Below are positions 15,828 through 24,363 of a stretch of DNA of 52,447 bases, piece by piece. Each line of letters starts with the position of its first letter. Position 1 is the stretch's first letter. The translations under genes were made by a program, and so were the position numbers. The stretch comes from Chloroflexota bacterium. Its GTDB lineage: Bacteria; Chloroflexota; Anaerolineae; 4572-78; J111. The notes under the pieces are model-generated. The model was not told where the DNA came from. It did not search any database and saw only the letters and a program-made list of their open reading frames with translations. The stretch covers positions 1 through 52,447 of the forward strand of contig BOKF01000060.1 of assembly GCA_016860845.1 (NCBI GenBank). The letters run 5' to 3'.

Positions 15828-17261
15828 ATGAAAATTCAGGCTGTTTTTTTTGACATGGGCGGTACCATCGAAACCTTTAACCACACTCATGAATTACGCC
15901 TCCAGGCAACCGCCGACCTGCATAAACTCTTGTTAGAGGCTGGTCTTGACCTCAATCTTGAAGTCGAGCAACTGTACACTGTTGTGACAGAAGGGTTGGC
16001 GCGCTACCATCGCTGGCGTAAGGAATCGCTGGTGGAACTGCCTCCCGCCAGAGTCTGGTCAGAATACATTTTGGCTGATTATCCGGTTGAGCGGGCGCAT
16101 TTGTGTGAGCTGGCAGAATCGCTCTCCCTCTTTATCGAAACCCGGTATTACCAGCGTTCCATGCGCCCGGAAATGCCGGCAGTTCTCGAAGCTATCCAAA
16201 AAATGGGCCTCAAGCTGGGGGTTATTAGCAATTGTCAATCTCTAGGGCTGGTTCCCGGCAACCTGGCTCAATATGGCTTGAAACATTACTTTGACCCGAT
16301 TATCACCTCCTCAAGCTATGGCCGGCGCAAGCCCGATCCCGCCATCTTTCATTACGCGGCCCGGCTGGCCGGTGTACCCACCAGTCACTGCGTGTACGTG
16401 GGCGACATGATTTCTCGCGACATCAGCGGCGCTCGCCGGGCTGGATTCAGCCTGGCCATTCAAATTCGCCATGACGCCAAAGGCGATGATCAAGCGCCGG
16501 AAGGCGTTATCCCTGATATCGTAGTCAACGATATGCGCGAGCTGGTGGATATTTTGGCCGGCGAACTCCAGCGGTCGGCGGCCCACGCTGCCAATGGCCG
16601 AAACTCGCCCCGCCGTTTACAGGCGCTTCTTTTTGATGCCGGCGACATCCTCTATTTCCGCCCGCACAAGCGGCGACGTTTTCACGCCTTTCTCCGGGAA
16701 TTGGGGCTGTCTCAAGCTTCTATTTCGGACAAGAAAGCCAGCCTTCAGACCCAGGCTTTTGCGGGTCAAATGAGCCGGGATGAATATTTGCAAGCCTTGG
16801 TTAGGCTGTATGGTGTGCAAGACCCGCAGCAGGTTGAGCGCGGCGCGCTGATTATGGAGGAAGATGAGAGTGACGTTCAGTTTTTCGATGGCGTTGAAAA
16901 GACGCTGCTGGCGCTCAAGCAGCAAGGTTTTCTCCTGGGGATCATCACCGACACGGCCCAGCCGGTATCGGCCAAGTTGCGCTGGTTTGAGCGAGCCGGA
17001 TTCGGCCATGTGTGGGATACTATTGTTTCCTCCCAGGAGGTCGGCATCTGTAAACCGGAGCCGCAAATTTATGAGGCCGCCTTGCAGCAGCTTGGCGTGC
17101 TACCCAACGAAACCGCCTTTGTGGGCCATGAGGCCGATGAGTTGGATGGGGCCAAGCAGGTAAATTTGACCACAATTGCCTTCAACTATGAGGCTGGCGT
17201 GCAAGCTGATTTCTACCTGGTGCATTTTTGCGACTTATTGAAACTGCCTTTGATTGCTTAA
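15828..17261 (+). CDS. Fused double HAD-superfamily hydrolase
   Basis: A 477-residue protein made of two HAD domains. Domain 1 (1-245) has motif I FFDMGGT with nucleophile D9, motif II GVISN, motif III RRKPD and motif IV YVGDMISRD. Domain 2 (264-477) has LLFDAGD with D270, GIITD, CKPEP, and a motif IV in which GD is replaced by GH (FVGHEADELDGA). In both domains the second Asp of DxD is Gly (G11, G272), as in YihX-like HADs. Domain 2 looks the more degenerate and might be regulatory. AAGGGAGG precedes ATG. It follows the Pit genes directly. The substrate is unknown; a sugar phosphate is plausible. Confidence 0.88.
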   Translation: MKIQAVFFDMGGTIETFNHTHELRLQATADLHKLLLEAGLDLNLEVEQLYTVVTEGLARYHRWRKESLVELPPARVWSEYILADYPVERAHLCELAESLSLFIETRYYQRSMRPEMPAVLEAIQKMGLKLGVISNCQSLGLVPGNLAQYGLKHYFDPIITSSSYGRRKPDPAIFHYAARLAGVPTSHCVYVGDMISRDISGARRAGFSLAIQIRHDAKGDDQAPEGVIPDIVVNDMRELVDILAGELQRSAAHAANGRNSPRRLQALLFDAGDILYFRPHKRRRFHAFLRELGLSQASISDKKASLQTQAFAGQMSRDEYLQALVRLYGVQDPQQVERGALIMEEDESDVQFFDGVEKTLLALKQQGFLLGIITDTAQPVSAKLRWFERAGFGHVWDTIVSSQEVGICKPEPQIYEAALQQLGVLPNETAFVGHEADELDGAKQVNLTTIAFNYEAGVQADFYLVHFCDLLKLPLIA

Positions 17262-17342
17262 CGATTTACAAAGCCTGCACCTGATTTTGGACCAGGAAGG
17301 TATTAAACGGATAGAACACTTGATAGCGTAGGAGCATTACCT

Positions 17343-18593
17343 ATGGAAACCCCGGCAGAAACTCAAGACAGTCCGATAACCCTCAGGACTCTGCCGCGCA
17401 ATGTGTGGGCAACCAGCCTGACCAGCTTTTTTATGGACATCTCCAGCGAGATGGTCATCAACCTCCTGCCTCTTTTCCTGGCCAATGTATTGGGCTTAAA
17501 AACCAACCTTATTGGCCTGATTGAAGGCGTGGCCGAGGCGACGTCGAGCCTGTTGAAAATTTTCTCCGGCTGGCTATCCGACCGGCTGGGAACGCGCAAA
17601 AACCTGGCTGTAGCCGGTTACGGGATTTCGGCTCTGGCCAAACCTTTCTTCTACCTGGCGAATGGTTGGGGCATGGTGGCTGCCGCCCGCTGGGCCGACC
17701 GGGTAGGCAAAGGTATCCGTACTGCCCCCCGCGACGCCCTCATCGCCGACTCGATTAAACCAGCCCAACGCGGCCTGGCTTTTGGATTTCAGCGAGCTGC
17801 CGATACCGCCGGGGCCATGTGTGGGCTGCTGGTAGCGCTCGGTGTAGTGTGGCTGGCCCAGGCTAACACCCTGGCTCTGAGCGCCGACACCTTCCGCACG
17901 ATAGTCCTCATCAGTCTGATCCCGGCTGTTCTGGCGGTGCTGGTTCTGGCAGTTGGGGCGCGGGAAGTGCCGGTGACCGGTCAACAGGCCGCTCCCCGAT
18001 TTGCTTTTCGTTCATTGGGCCAGCCGTTTATGATTTTCCTCGTCATTACCACCTTGTTTGAGTTGGGCAACTCCTCCGACGCTTTCCTGGTCCTGCGAGC
18101 GCAGGAACGGGGTTTGAGTGTTGTGGGCGTTTTGGGAATGCTGGTCACTTTTAACCTGGTTTACACTCTCATTTCAACGCCCGCCGGGTCGCTGTCGGAT
18201 CGGATTGACCGGCGCTGGGTGATCGGTGGGGGCTGGCTGGCCTATGCGCTCATCTACCTGGGTTTTGGGCTGGCTCAATCCGGCTGGCAAATCTGGCTGC
18301 TGTATACCATCTATGGTTTGTACTACGGCCTGGCCTACGGCACCACCAAGGCCTTGATTGCCGATCTAGTGCCGAGCATATGGTTGGGAACGGCCTACGG
18401 CACCTATAATGCCCTGATGGGAGTTCTAGATTTTGTGGCTTCGGTAGTGGCGGGGGTATTGTGGCAAGGAATTGGCTCCTGGAATGGTTTCGGAGCACCC
18501 GCTCCTTTCCTTTTTGGGGCGGGGATGGCTTTGTTAGCCACGCTGCTCCTGGTCTTTTGGTTGCCTCGAATGAGCGAATCATTGCAATTTTAA
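17343..18593 (+). CDS. Major facilitator superfamily transporter
   Basis: A 416-residue carrier with about twelve predicted spans. The loop 2-3 signature is present as GWLSDRLGTRKN, and a related loop GSLSDRIDRRWV comes in the second half. WADRVGKGIRTAPRDALIADS is typical of a broad, uncharacterised MFS group. AGGAG precedes ATG 17343. By position between the phosphatase genes and the Afu-type importer it may carry a sugar or organic phosphate, but nothing in the sequence fixes the substrate. The next promoter overlaps the end of this gene. Confidence 0.88.
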   Translation: METPAETQDSPITLRTLPRNVWATSLTSFFMDISSEMVINLLPLFLANVLGLKTNLIGLIEGVAEATSSLLKIFSGWLSDRLGTRKNLAVAGYGISALAKPFFYLANGWGMVAAARWADRVGKGIRTAPRDALIADSIKPAQRGLAFGFQRAADTAGAMCGLLVALGVVWLAQANTLALSADTFRTIVLISLIPAVLAVLVLAVGAREVPVTGQQAAPRFAFRSLGQPFMIFLVITTLFELGNSSDAFLVLRAQERGLSVVGVLGMLVTFNLVYTLISTPAGSLSDRIDRRWVIGGGWLAYALIYLGFGLAQSGWQIWLLYTIYGLYYGLAYGTTKALIADLVPSIWLGTAYGTYNALMGVLDFVASVVAGVLWQGIGSWNGFGAPAPFLFGAGMALLATLLLVFWLPRMSESLQF

Positions 18594-18604
18594 TGAAAAT
18601 AAAG

Positions 18605-18633
18605 TTGCATAATTTTTAGAAATGTGATATAAT
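18605..18633 (+). promoter_or_regulatory. Sigma-70 promoter of the Fbp/Afu-type ABC operon
   Basis: TTGCAT (18605-18610), a 17-bp spacer, then TATAAT (18628-18633). The box sequences equal those of the RpiR promoter and the spacer shares TTTTAGA and AATGT with it, which suggests common control. The expected transcript has an untranslated leader of about 210 nt. Confidence 0.75.
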
Positions 18634-18721
18634 TTTTCAAAACATAAAAGAAAGTTACAACTCCACAGATGAGCTGGCGCCGTTGCCTGGCTCACTCCGG
18701 CTAGTATTAAGGAGGTACTTC

Positions 18722-18826
18722 GTGGAAATGATAAAGCCCACTTCGTTTTTAAGCGCCAAACTGGCCGCCCGGCCACCAAGCCAAACTCTGGCCCCCCTTC
18801 AGCTTATCCTCGCCTTTCGGTCATAA
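18722..18826 (+). CDS. Short leader ORF (34 codons) in the ABC operon 5' region
   Basis: A GTG-started frame of 34 codons (EMIKPTSFLSAKLAARPP, then a leucine-rich end) with the best Shine-Dalgarno sequence in the area, AAGGAGG at 18709-18715, 6 bp upstream. It ends 25 bp before the permease ATG. It is not similar to anything I recognise and has no run of regulatory codons. It could be a real micro-protein, a translation-coupling leader, or the decayed start of a lost gene. Confidence 0.4.
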   Translation: MEMIKPTSFLSAKLAARPPSQTLAPLQLILAFRS

Positions 18827-18851
18827 AGCTCAACAACATGGAGAATAGACT

Positions 18852-20687
18852 ATGGAAGTCCCTGTAATGGTTCAGCCGCCTCGGTCTCTGCAAATGCTGG
18901 CCGCATTCAGGAGATTTACCCGCTGGCTGACAAGCGCCAAAGTAATCCTGGCGTTGATCATGTTGGTCATTATGTACTACATGGTCCTGGTCCCTTTATA
19001 TCGGATGGTTGAGACGACCGTGACCTACCAGGAGAGAGATGTGGCGACTATCTCCGGAGCCGAGTTAGGCGAGCTAACCCTTTATCACTGGGCCAGGATG
19101 TTGTCAAGCCGGGTCAGCAAAGTTTATCTGTATGACCCCTTGTTGCATTCGCTGACCATTTCAGGGGGCGCTACCGTTCTGTCACTGACGATTGGCGGGC
19201 TTTTGGCCTGGTTGTGTATCCGCACCGATATGCCGGGCCGAAAGCTAGTTAATCAACTGGCGCTGCTGCCCTACATTATGCCCTCGTGGACCATTGCCCA
19301 GGCCTGGACAGTGATGTTCAAAAACCGGCTGGTGGGCGGCTCACCGGGAATTTACGAGTATCTGCTGGGCCACAGTCCTCCCGACTGGATTTCTTACGGG
19401 CCGGTCCCCATTATCATCAGCAGTGCCCTGCATTATTACACCTTCTTTTTTCTGTTTGTGTCGGCGGCGCTGATGTCCATCGACTCCAATCTGGAAGAGG
19501 CGGGCGACTTGATGGGCGCGAGTCGCTGGCGCATTCTGAGGAAAATTACTTTTCCCCTGGTCATCCCGGCTTTACTGTCGGGTTTTATCATGACCTTTTC
19601 CAAAGTCATGGGGACCTATGGCGGCCCGGCCATTTTAGGCGTGCCGGTTAGATACTACACCGTCTCCACCATGATTCGTTCCAGTATCGGAATTGGCGAT
19701 AAGGCGGATGGGTTTGTGCTGGCTATCACCTTGATCATGTTTGCTATCGTCACCATCTACATCAACCAAAAAGTGATTGGGACGCGCAAGAGTTATGAGA
19801 CGATTGGCGGGCGAGGTTTTGTGGCCCACCAGACCAGGCTGCGTAATTGGAAAGGCGGCCTGACGGCGATTGTGGTCATTTTCCAAATCCTGGTCATTGT
19901 CCTGCCGCTGGGTCTGCTGCTGTATGATACCTTTATGTTAAGATCAGGGATTTACAGTCCCAGCAATTTCACCTTGCATTACTGGATTGGGGAGAGCGTG
20001 CAGAGTATTTCCAATGGGACGCCCGGAGTTCTGCGCAACCCTAAAGTTTATTCCAGCGCCTGGAACTCCATCCACCTCTCGCTTTGGACGGCCTTTTTTA
20101 CCGCCCTGCTGGGAGTTGTTCTGGGTTATGCTATTGTCAAAGGCCGGGGCACCCGGCTGGCCAAACTGGTTGAGCAGTTAGCCTTCATCCCCTATGTGAT
20201 ACCGGGCATCGCCTTTGGCGCGGTCTACATTTCGATGTTTGCCAAACCTTTTGGGCCAATTCCGCCCTTGTACGGAACCTTTGCCCTGCTGGTCATCGTT
20301 TCGGTGGCGAAACACATCCCCTATTCGTCTCGTTCGGGCGTGGCCGCCATGATGCAAGTGGGCCGGGAGCTGGAGGAAGCAGGCGAAGTAGCCGGGGCTA
20401 ACTTCTGGCAGCGCTTCCAACGCCTTATTTTTCCGCTGACCAGCGCCGGCTTTGTGGCGGGATTCCTGCTGACATTTATTACCACTATGCGGGAACTATC
20501 CTTAATCATCTTGCTGACAACCCCTTCCACCGAGGTTCTGTCGAGTTTAACTATGGGTTATAAAGAAAATGGCGACGACCAGATGGCGAATGCAATCATT
20601 ATTATCCTGATTACCCTGGTCGTCATCGGTAACTTTGCCATCGGACGGTTCCGGGGCGGCAGCCTTAAAAAAGGCCTGGGCATGTAA
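18852..20687 (+). CDS. Fused ABC importer permease, Fbp/Afu (Fe3+ / hexose-phosphate) type
   Basis: A 611-residue inner-membrane protein with two permease domains in one chain. Each has its own coupling loop: LEEAGDLMGASRWRILRKIT in the first half and LEEAGEVAGANFWQRFQRLI in the second. About twelve spans are predicted. This fused layout is that of FbpB and AfuB; AfuABC is known to import hexose phosphates whereas FbpABC imports ferric iron. GGAG lies 7 bp before ATG 18852. The ATPase gene follows by 11 bp. The phosphatase-rich surroundings favour a phosphate-ester substrate, by inference. Confidence 0.9.
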   Translation: MEVPVMVQPPRSLQMLAAFRRFTRWLTSAKVILALIMLVIMYYMVLVPLYRMVETTVTYQERDVATISGAELGELTLYHWARMLSSRVSKVYLYDPLLHSLTISGGATVLSLTIGGLLAWLCIRTDMPGRKLVNQLALLPYIMPSWTIAQAWTVMFKNRLVGGSPGIYEYLLGHSPPDWISYGPVPIIISSALHYYTFFFLFVSAALMSIDSNLEEAGDLMGASRWRILRKITFPLVIPALLSGFIMTFSKVMGTYGGPAILGVPVRYYTVSTMIRSSIGIGDKADGFVLAITLIMFAIVTIYINQKVIGTRKSYETIGGRGFVAHQTRLRNWKGGLTAIVVIFQILVIVLPLGLLLYDTFMLRSGIYSPSNFTLHYWIGESVQSISNGTPGVLRNPKVYSSAWNSIHLSLWTAFFTALLGVVLGYAIVKGRGTRLAKLVEQLAFIPYVIPGIAFGAVYISMFAKPFGPIPPLYGTFALLVIVSVAKHIPYSSRSGVAAMMQVGRELEEAGEVAGANFWQRFQRLIFPLTSAGFVAGFLLTFITTMRELSLIILLTTPSTEVLSSLTMGYKENGDDQMANAIIIILITLVVIGNFAIGRFRGGSLKKGLGM

Positions 20688-20698
20688 AGGAGAAAACA

Positions 20699-21787
20699 AT
20701 GGGCACACCCATCACTATCAAGAATCTCACCAAAAATTTCGGCGATGTCATTGCGGTCAACAATGTCAGCCTGACCATTGCCCCCGGAACGTTCCTGACC
20801 CTCTTAGGCCCTTCCGGCTGCGGCAAAACGACCTTGCTGCGCTGTGTAGCCGGTTTGGAAGACCCGGACGAAGGCGAAATTTATATTGGCGATAAGCTGG
20901 TGTTTTCTCACCAGCAAGGTATCTCGCTGCCGGCGGGCAAGCGAGACCTGGGGCTTGTTTTTCAGAACTACGCGCTCTGGCCCCATATGACGGTTTACAA
21001 AAATATGATCTTTGCCCTGGAGGTCCAAAAACTGCCCAAAGTCGAAATGGATAAACGGGTCAAAGAGTCCCTGGCTGAAGTGCAAATGGAAGGGTATGAA
21101 GACCGCTATCCGCGTGAGATGAGCGGTGGGCAGCAGCAGCGGATCGCCCTGGCCCGGATGCTGGCCTACCGGCCCAAGGTCTTTTTGATGGATGAACCCC
21201 TCTCCAACCTGGATGCTCGCCTGCGCATGGATATGCGGGCCGAACTCAAACGCCTGCACTTTGTTTCCGGGGCGACCACTATCTATGTTACCCACGACCA
21301 GGTGGAGGCCCTGACTATGTCATCCAATATTGCGGTGATGAAGGACGGGGTTCTGCAGCAACTGGATACCCCCGACCGTGTTTACCGCTACCCGGCCAAT
21401 CTGTTTGTGGCCGATTTTATCGGCAACCCCAAGGTAAATTTATTGGATGGCACGGTGAGTGAAAGGGATGCGGTTGATTTTGGCAAGTTTAGAGTTCCCC
21501 TCGACACGCATAACGCGAATGGAGAAGTGGTCGTCGCCGTCCGGCCGGAAGATATTGCCATTTTGACGGAACCCGCCCCGGAAACGGTGGAGTTCACCGC
21601 CTATTCCGTTTTGCCGGCTGGGGCCGACTCCACCATCCTGGCTCGTCTGGAAGATCTGGAAATCACCGTCAAAGTTATGGGCATTAGCCCGATCAGGATG
21701 GACGACAAGATTTGGCTGAAATTCAATCCTCAAACATTGAACCTATACGACAAAATGAGTGGCGGTTTGATTAACTCGAAAAACTAG
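20699..21787 (+). CDS. ABC importer ATP-binding protein (FbpC/AfuC/PotA class)
   Basis: A 362-residue ATPase with Walker A GPSGCGKTT, Q-loop QNYALWPH, signature MSGGQQQR, Walker B VFLMDEPLSNLD and switch TIYVTHDQ. A C-terminal TOBE-like region (residues about 240-355) is typical of MalK/FbpC-type importers. AAGGAG precedes ATG. It is 11 bp after the fused permease gene and must energise it; it could in principle also serve the CUT1 permeases upstream, which lack an ATPase. A miniature element separates it from the binding-protein gene. Confidence 0.93.
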   Translation: MGTPITIKNLTKNFGDVIAVNNVSLTIAPGTFLTLLGPSGCGKTTLLRCVAGLEDPDEGEIYIGDKLVFSHQQGISLPAGKRDLGLVFQNYALWPHMTVYKNMIFALEVQKLPKVEMDKRVKESLAEVQMEGYEDRYPREMSGGQQQRIALARMLAYRPKVFLMDEPLSNLDARLRMDMRAELKRLHFVSGATTIYVTHDQVEALTMSSNIAVMKDGVLQQLDTPDRVYRYPANLFVADFIGNPKVNLLDGTVSERDAVDFGKFRVPLDTHNANGEVVVAVRPEDIAILTEPAPETVEFTAYSVLPAGADSTILARLEDLEITVKVMGISPIRMDDKIWLKFNPQTLNLYDKMSGGLINSKN

Positions 21788-21805
21788 GATTCTATCAACT
21801 TCACC

Positions 21806-21965
21806 TTAGTGACAGTAGTTACACGGTGAGCCTAACCATGTCATTTCGACCGGAGCGGAGCGGAGGGAGAAATCCCTAATGCCGCCTCTTGCCAAAGACG
21901 TTTCGAGGGATTTCTCGCTCCTATCGTCGCTCGAAATGACACGACCGCGTAACTCCTGTTAGTGA
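21806..21965. mobile_element. Miniature inverted-repeat element A with 7-bp target duplication
   Basis: Element at 21813-21958 (146 bp). The left end CAGTAGTTACAC and right end GCGTAACTCCTG are inverted repeats with two mismatches. An inner pair GTCATTTCGA / TCGAAATGAC can extend the stem. It is flanked by the direct repeat TTAGTGA at 21806-21812 and 21959-21965. No coding capacity. It is inserted inside the ABC operon between ATPase and binding protein. Confidence 0.75.
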
Positions 21966-22054
21966 AAGGAGGGAAAGGGAAAAATCACAGGAGACGAGAA
22001 GATTGTTTCAAAGGTTTCGTTTCAACTATCTTACTGACTCGTATGGAGGAAGAA

Positions 22055-23365
22055 ATGACGGCGTTGATAAAGATTTTGGCGCTATGTTTGTTGGTCACTT
22101 TTATTGCCGGCTGCGGCGGCGCAGCGCCCGCGGCCCAACCGGCTGAACCCGCCCAGCCGGCCGAAGCTCCCGCCGCAGCAGCTACTGAAGAGGTCAAGCC
22201 GGTGGAAGCTCCCGCCTCGGCTGCCACCGAAGAGGTCAAGCCCGCCGAAGCGGCTGCGCCTGCCGCACCGGCCGGACCCGTTTGGACTGCGGAAGACGAA
22301 GAATGGCTAAAGTCTGCGGAACTGGACAAGTTTGCACCGGCCAAGCAGGATTGGGCCGCCATCGAGGCCGCGGCCAAGAAGGAAGGGGTGGTGGTAGTTT
22401 ATGCCAACTCTTCCCGCATTGAGAAAGAAATCGACCTATTCCAGGAAAAATACCCGGATATCAAACTTGAAGGCTATGATGTGGATGACATCGTCACCAA
22501 AGTGACCGAAGAGCAAAAAGCCGGGAACGTGGTGGGAGATGTCTGGTTCAACAGCGATGGAGCCCAGTTCTTTGGGGAAGTATATCCCAATGGCTATGTG
22601 GTGCCGTTTGTCCCCGATACCCTGCTCGACGTGATCCCCGCCGAGTACCGCAATCCGTTTGTGGTTTCACGTCAAGGGGTTCGCGCCCTGGGCTACAACA
22701 CCGAGCTAAACCCCAAGGGCTGCCCCATCACCAACTGGTGGCAGTTGACCGAGCCGGAGTGGCAAGGGAAGATCTTTATCGAAGATCCACTGGATGATGT
22801 CAGCACAATGTCTATCCTGACCTCCCTGACCCAGCATGGCGATGAATTTGCGGCTGCCTATAAAGAATATTACGGCAAGGACCCCGTTCTGGATGAGGAT
22901 ACGCCGGATGCCTCCTGGCTGTGGCTCAAAAAGTTTGCCCAGAATGGCCCCGTGCCCGAACCCGGCGGCGATGAGACCGTCCAGGCTTTTGCCTCCCCGG
23001 GGATGAAGGAAGCCGGGGTTGGCTTCACCTCCTATTCCAAATATCGAGACACATTAGACGGCGAACTGGTCTTTGATGTCTGCAAAGATGTCAAACCGGT
23101 CATGGGGGTGCAGACATCCACCTATCTGGCAATCACCAAGCGCGCTTCCCATCCCAACGCGGCCAAGTTGTTCATTAATTTTGTGCTCAACGAAGGCTTT
23201 GAACCCTGGAACGTAATTGGCGATTACTCCGCCCGAACCGATGTGCCTGCCCCCGAAGGCGCTATTCCGAGAGGTGAATTGAATGTCTGGACCATGGATG
23301 ATGCCTATGTTTACAAAAACATCAGCCAGGTACGCGATTTCTGGACTATCAATTTCCTGGACTAA
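22055..23365 (+). CDS. ABC importer binding lipoprotein, Fbp/Afu family
   Basis: A 436-residue extracytoplasmic binding protein. A signal peptide with lipobox (FIAGC) gives a lipid-anchored mature protein. An Ala/Pro/Glu linker with the near-repeat ATEEVKP follows, then a family 1/Fe-type binding domain from about residue 95 (AIEAAAKKEGVVVVYANSSR). An upstream in-frame ATG at 21962 would start inside the mobile element's flank; ATG 22055 with GGAGGAAGAA in front and a proper signal peptide is clearly better. No evident Tyr pair for iron binding could be assigned by eye. Partner of the 18852 and 20699 products. Confidence 0.9.
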   Translation: MTALIKILALCLLVTFIAGCGGAAPAAQPAEPAQPAEAPAAAATEEVKPVEAPASAATEEVKPAEAAAPAAPAGPVWTAEDEEWLKSAELDKFAPAKQDWAAIEAAAKKEGVVVVYANSSRIEKEIDLFQEKYPDIKLEGYDVDDIVTKVTEEQKAGNVVGDVWFNSDGAQFFGEVYPNGYVVPFVPDTLLDVIPAEYRNPFVVSRQGVRALGYNTELNPKGCPITNWWQLTEPEWQGKIFIEDPLDDVSTMSILTSLTQHGDEFAAAYKEYYGKDPVLDEDTPDASWLWLKKFAQNGPVPEPGGDETVQAFASPGMKEAGVGFTSYSKYRDTLDGELVFDVCKDVKPVMGVQTSTYLAITKRASHPNAAKLFINFVLNEGFEPWNVIGDYSARTDVPAPEGAIPRGELNVWTMDDAYVYKNISQVRDFWTINFLD

Positions 23366-23402
23366 CATCTCGCGCTAACAAACAAAAAAACGGCAATTAA
23401 AC

Positions 23403-23422
23403 AGGGGCGCAAGCGCGCCCCT
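23403..23422. repeat. GC-rich hairpin AGGGGCGC/GCGCCCCT
   Basis: An 8-bp perfect stem with loop AAGC, 37 bp after the binding-protein stop codon. No T tract follows. This resembles a dispersed palindrome; it could protect the upstream transcript end. Confidence 0.5.
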
Positions 23423-23516
23423 AATCAAAATATACTCAAGAACAGGCAGGAAATGTTCGTGAGTAGATTGACGCTGCCCAGCTACGGGAGGCATGGGCAG
23501 GAGAAAGGTGAAACTA

Positions 23517-24266
23517 ATGAATCAAAAAGTCGAAGCCATTTTTCTCGACGTTGGCAACACCCTGCGGATTGTGGTGGAAGATGAGCCGTTCACCGCCCAG
23601 GCCAGACAACAACTGATGACTCTGGTTGGAGTGCAAGAACCGCTTGAGCCTTTCTTTGAGAAACTGGACCAAAGGTGGAAAGCTTACCGGAAATGGTCCT
23701 TTGAGAATCTAACCGAGGCTTCCGAGAAGGAATTGTGGACTCGCTGGCTGCTGCCCGATTTCCCGCCCGAAGAGATAGCGCCGCTGGCCGGCCAATTGAC
23801 CCGGATGTGGCGCGACAAGGACGGGCGGCGCGTTCCACGGCCCGATGTTAAGCAAACGGTGCTGGAACTGAGCCAGCGCGGTTACACCCTGGGGATTATC
23901 GCCAACACCATCACCGAAACGGAAATCCCCGACTGGCTGGAAGCGGATGGTCTCACCGCTTACTTTAAGGCGGTCGTTCTTTCTTCTAAAGTCCAATATC
24001 GGAAACCGGGGCCGGAGATCTATTGGGAAGCGGCCAGCCGGATCAACGTCGAACCGGATCGCTGCGCCTACGTGGGGGATAATCCTATCCGCGATGTCGA
24101 GGGAACCCGGCGGGCCGGCTTTGCCATGACCATCATCCTTTTGGATGGAAATGAGGGTAAGAAAAGATCACCTTCGGAGGAGATCAAACCTGACCGAATC
24201 ATTCACGCGTGCAGTGAACTCCTGGATATTTTTCCACCCCGTGGGTCGTGGTTGCCAAGTAAGTGA
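23517..24266 (+). CDS. HAD-superfamily hydrolase (tandem copy 1)
   Basis: A 249-residue HAD phosphatase. Motif I is FLDVGNT, where the usual second Asp is Gly; motif II is LGIIANT, motif III RKPGPE and motif IV YVGDNPIRD. The helical cap holds the conserved YRKWSFENL and ELWTRWL segments. AAAGGTG lies just before ATG 23517; an in-frame ATG at 23493 is less likely. It is closely similar to the next gene, so it is a tandem duplicate. A sugar-phosphate phosphatase acting on cargo of the adjacent importer is a reasonable inference. Confidence 0.88.
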   Translation: MNQKVEAIFLDVGNTLRIVVEDEPFTAQARQQLMTLVGVQEPLEPFFEKLDQRWKAYRKWSFENLTEASEKELWTRWLLPDFPPEEIAPLAGQLTRMWRDKDGRRVPRPDVKQTVLELSQRGYTLGIIANTITETEIPDWLEADGLTAYFKAVVLSSKVQYRKPGPEIYWEAASRINVEPDRCAYVGDNPIRDVEGTRRAGFAMTIILLDGNEGKKRSPSEEIKPDRIIHACSELLDIFPPRGSWLPSK

Positions 24267-24294
24267 TGGAGTCCCAAAGCTCAGTTTGGACTCC
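24267..24294. repeat. Palindromic repeat between the HAD paralogues
   Basis: TGGAGTCCCAAA pairs with GTTTGGACTCC. It begins directly after the stop codon of the first HAD gene. Same family as the palindrome inside the ROK gene (4197-4224). Confidence 0.6.
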
Positions 24295-24363
24295 GAAACC
24301 ATCACTTGCAATCTAACCACTACCACCCCGTGTAACCACTTAGCTGCGAGGCAAGAGCAGGAA

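Noticed and set aside
22120..22290. ATEEVKP repeats in the binding lipoprotein as a functional repeat domain
   Set aside because: Low-complexity Ala/Pro/Glu linker after a lipobox, as usual between a lipid anchor and a binding domain.
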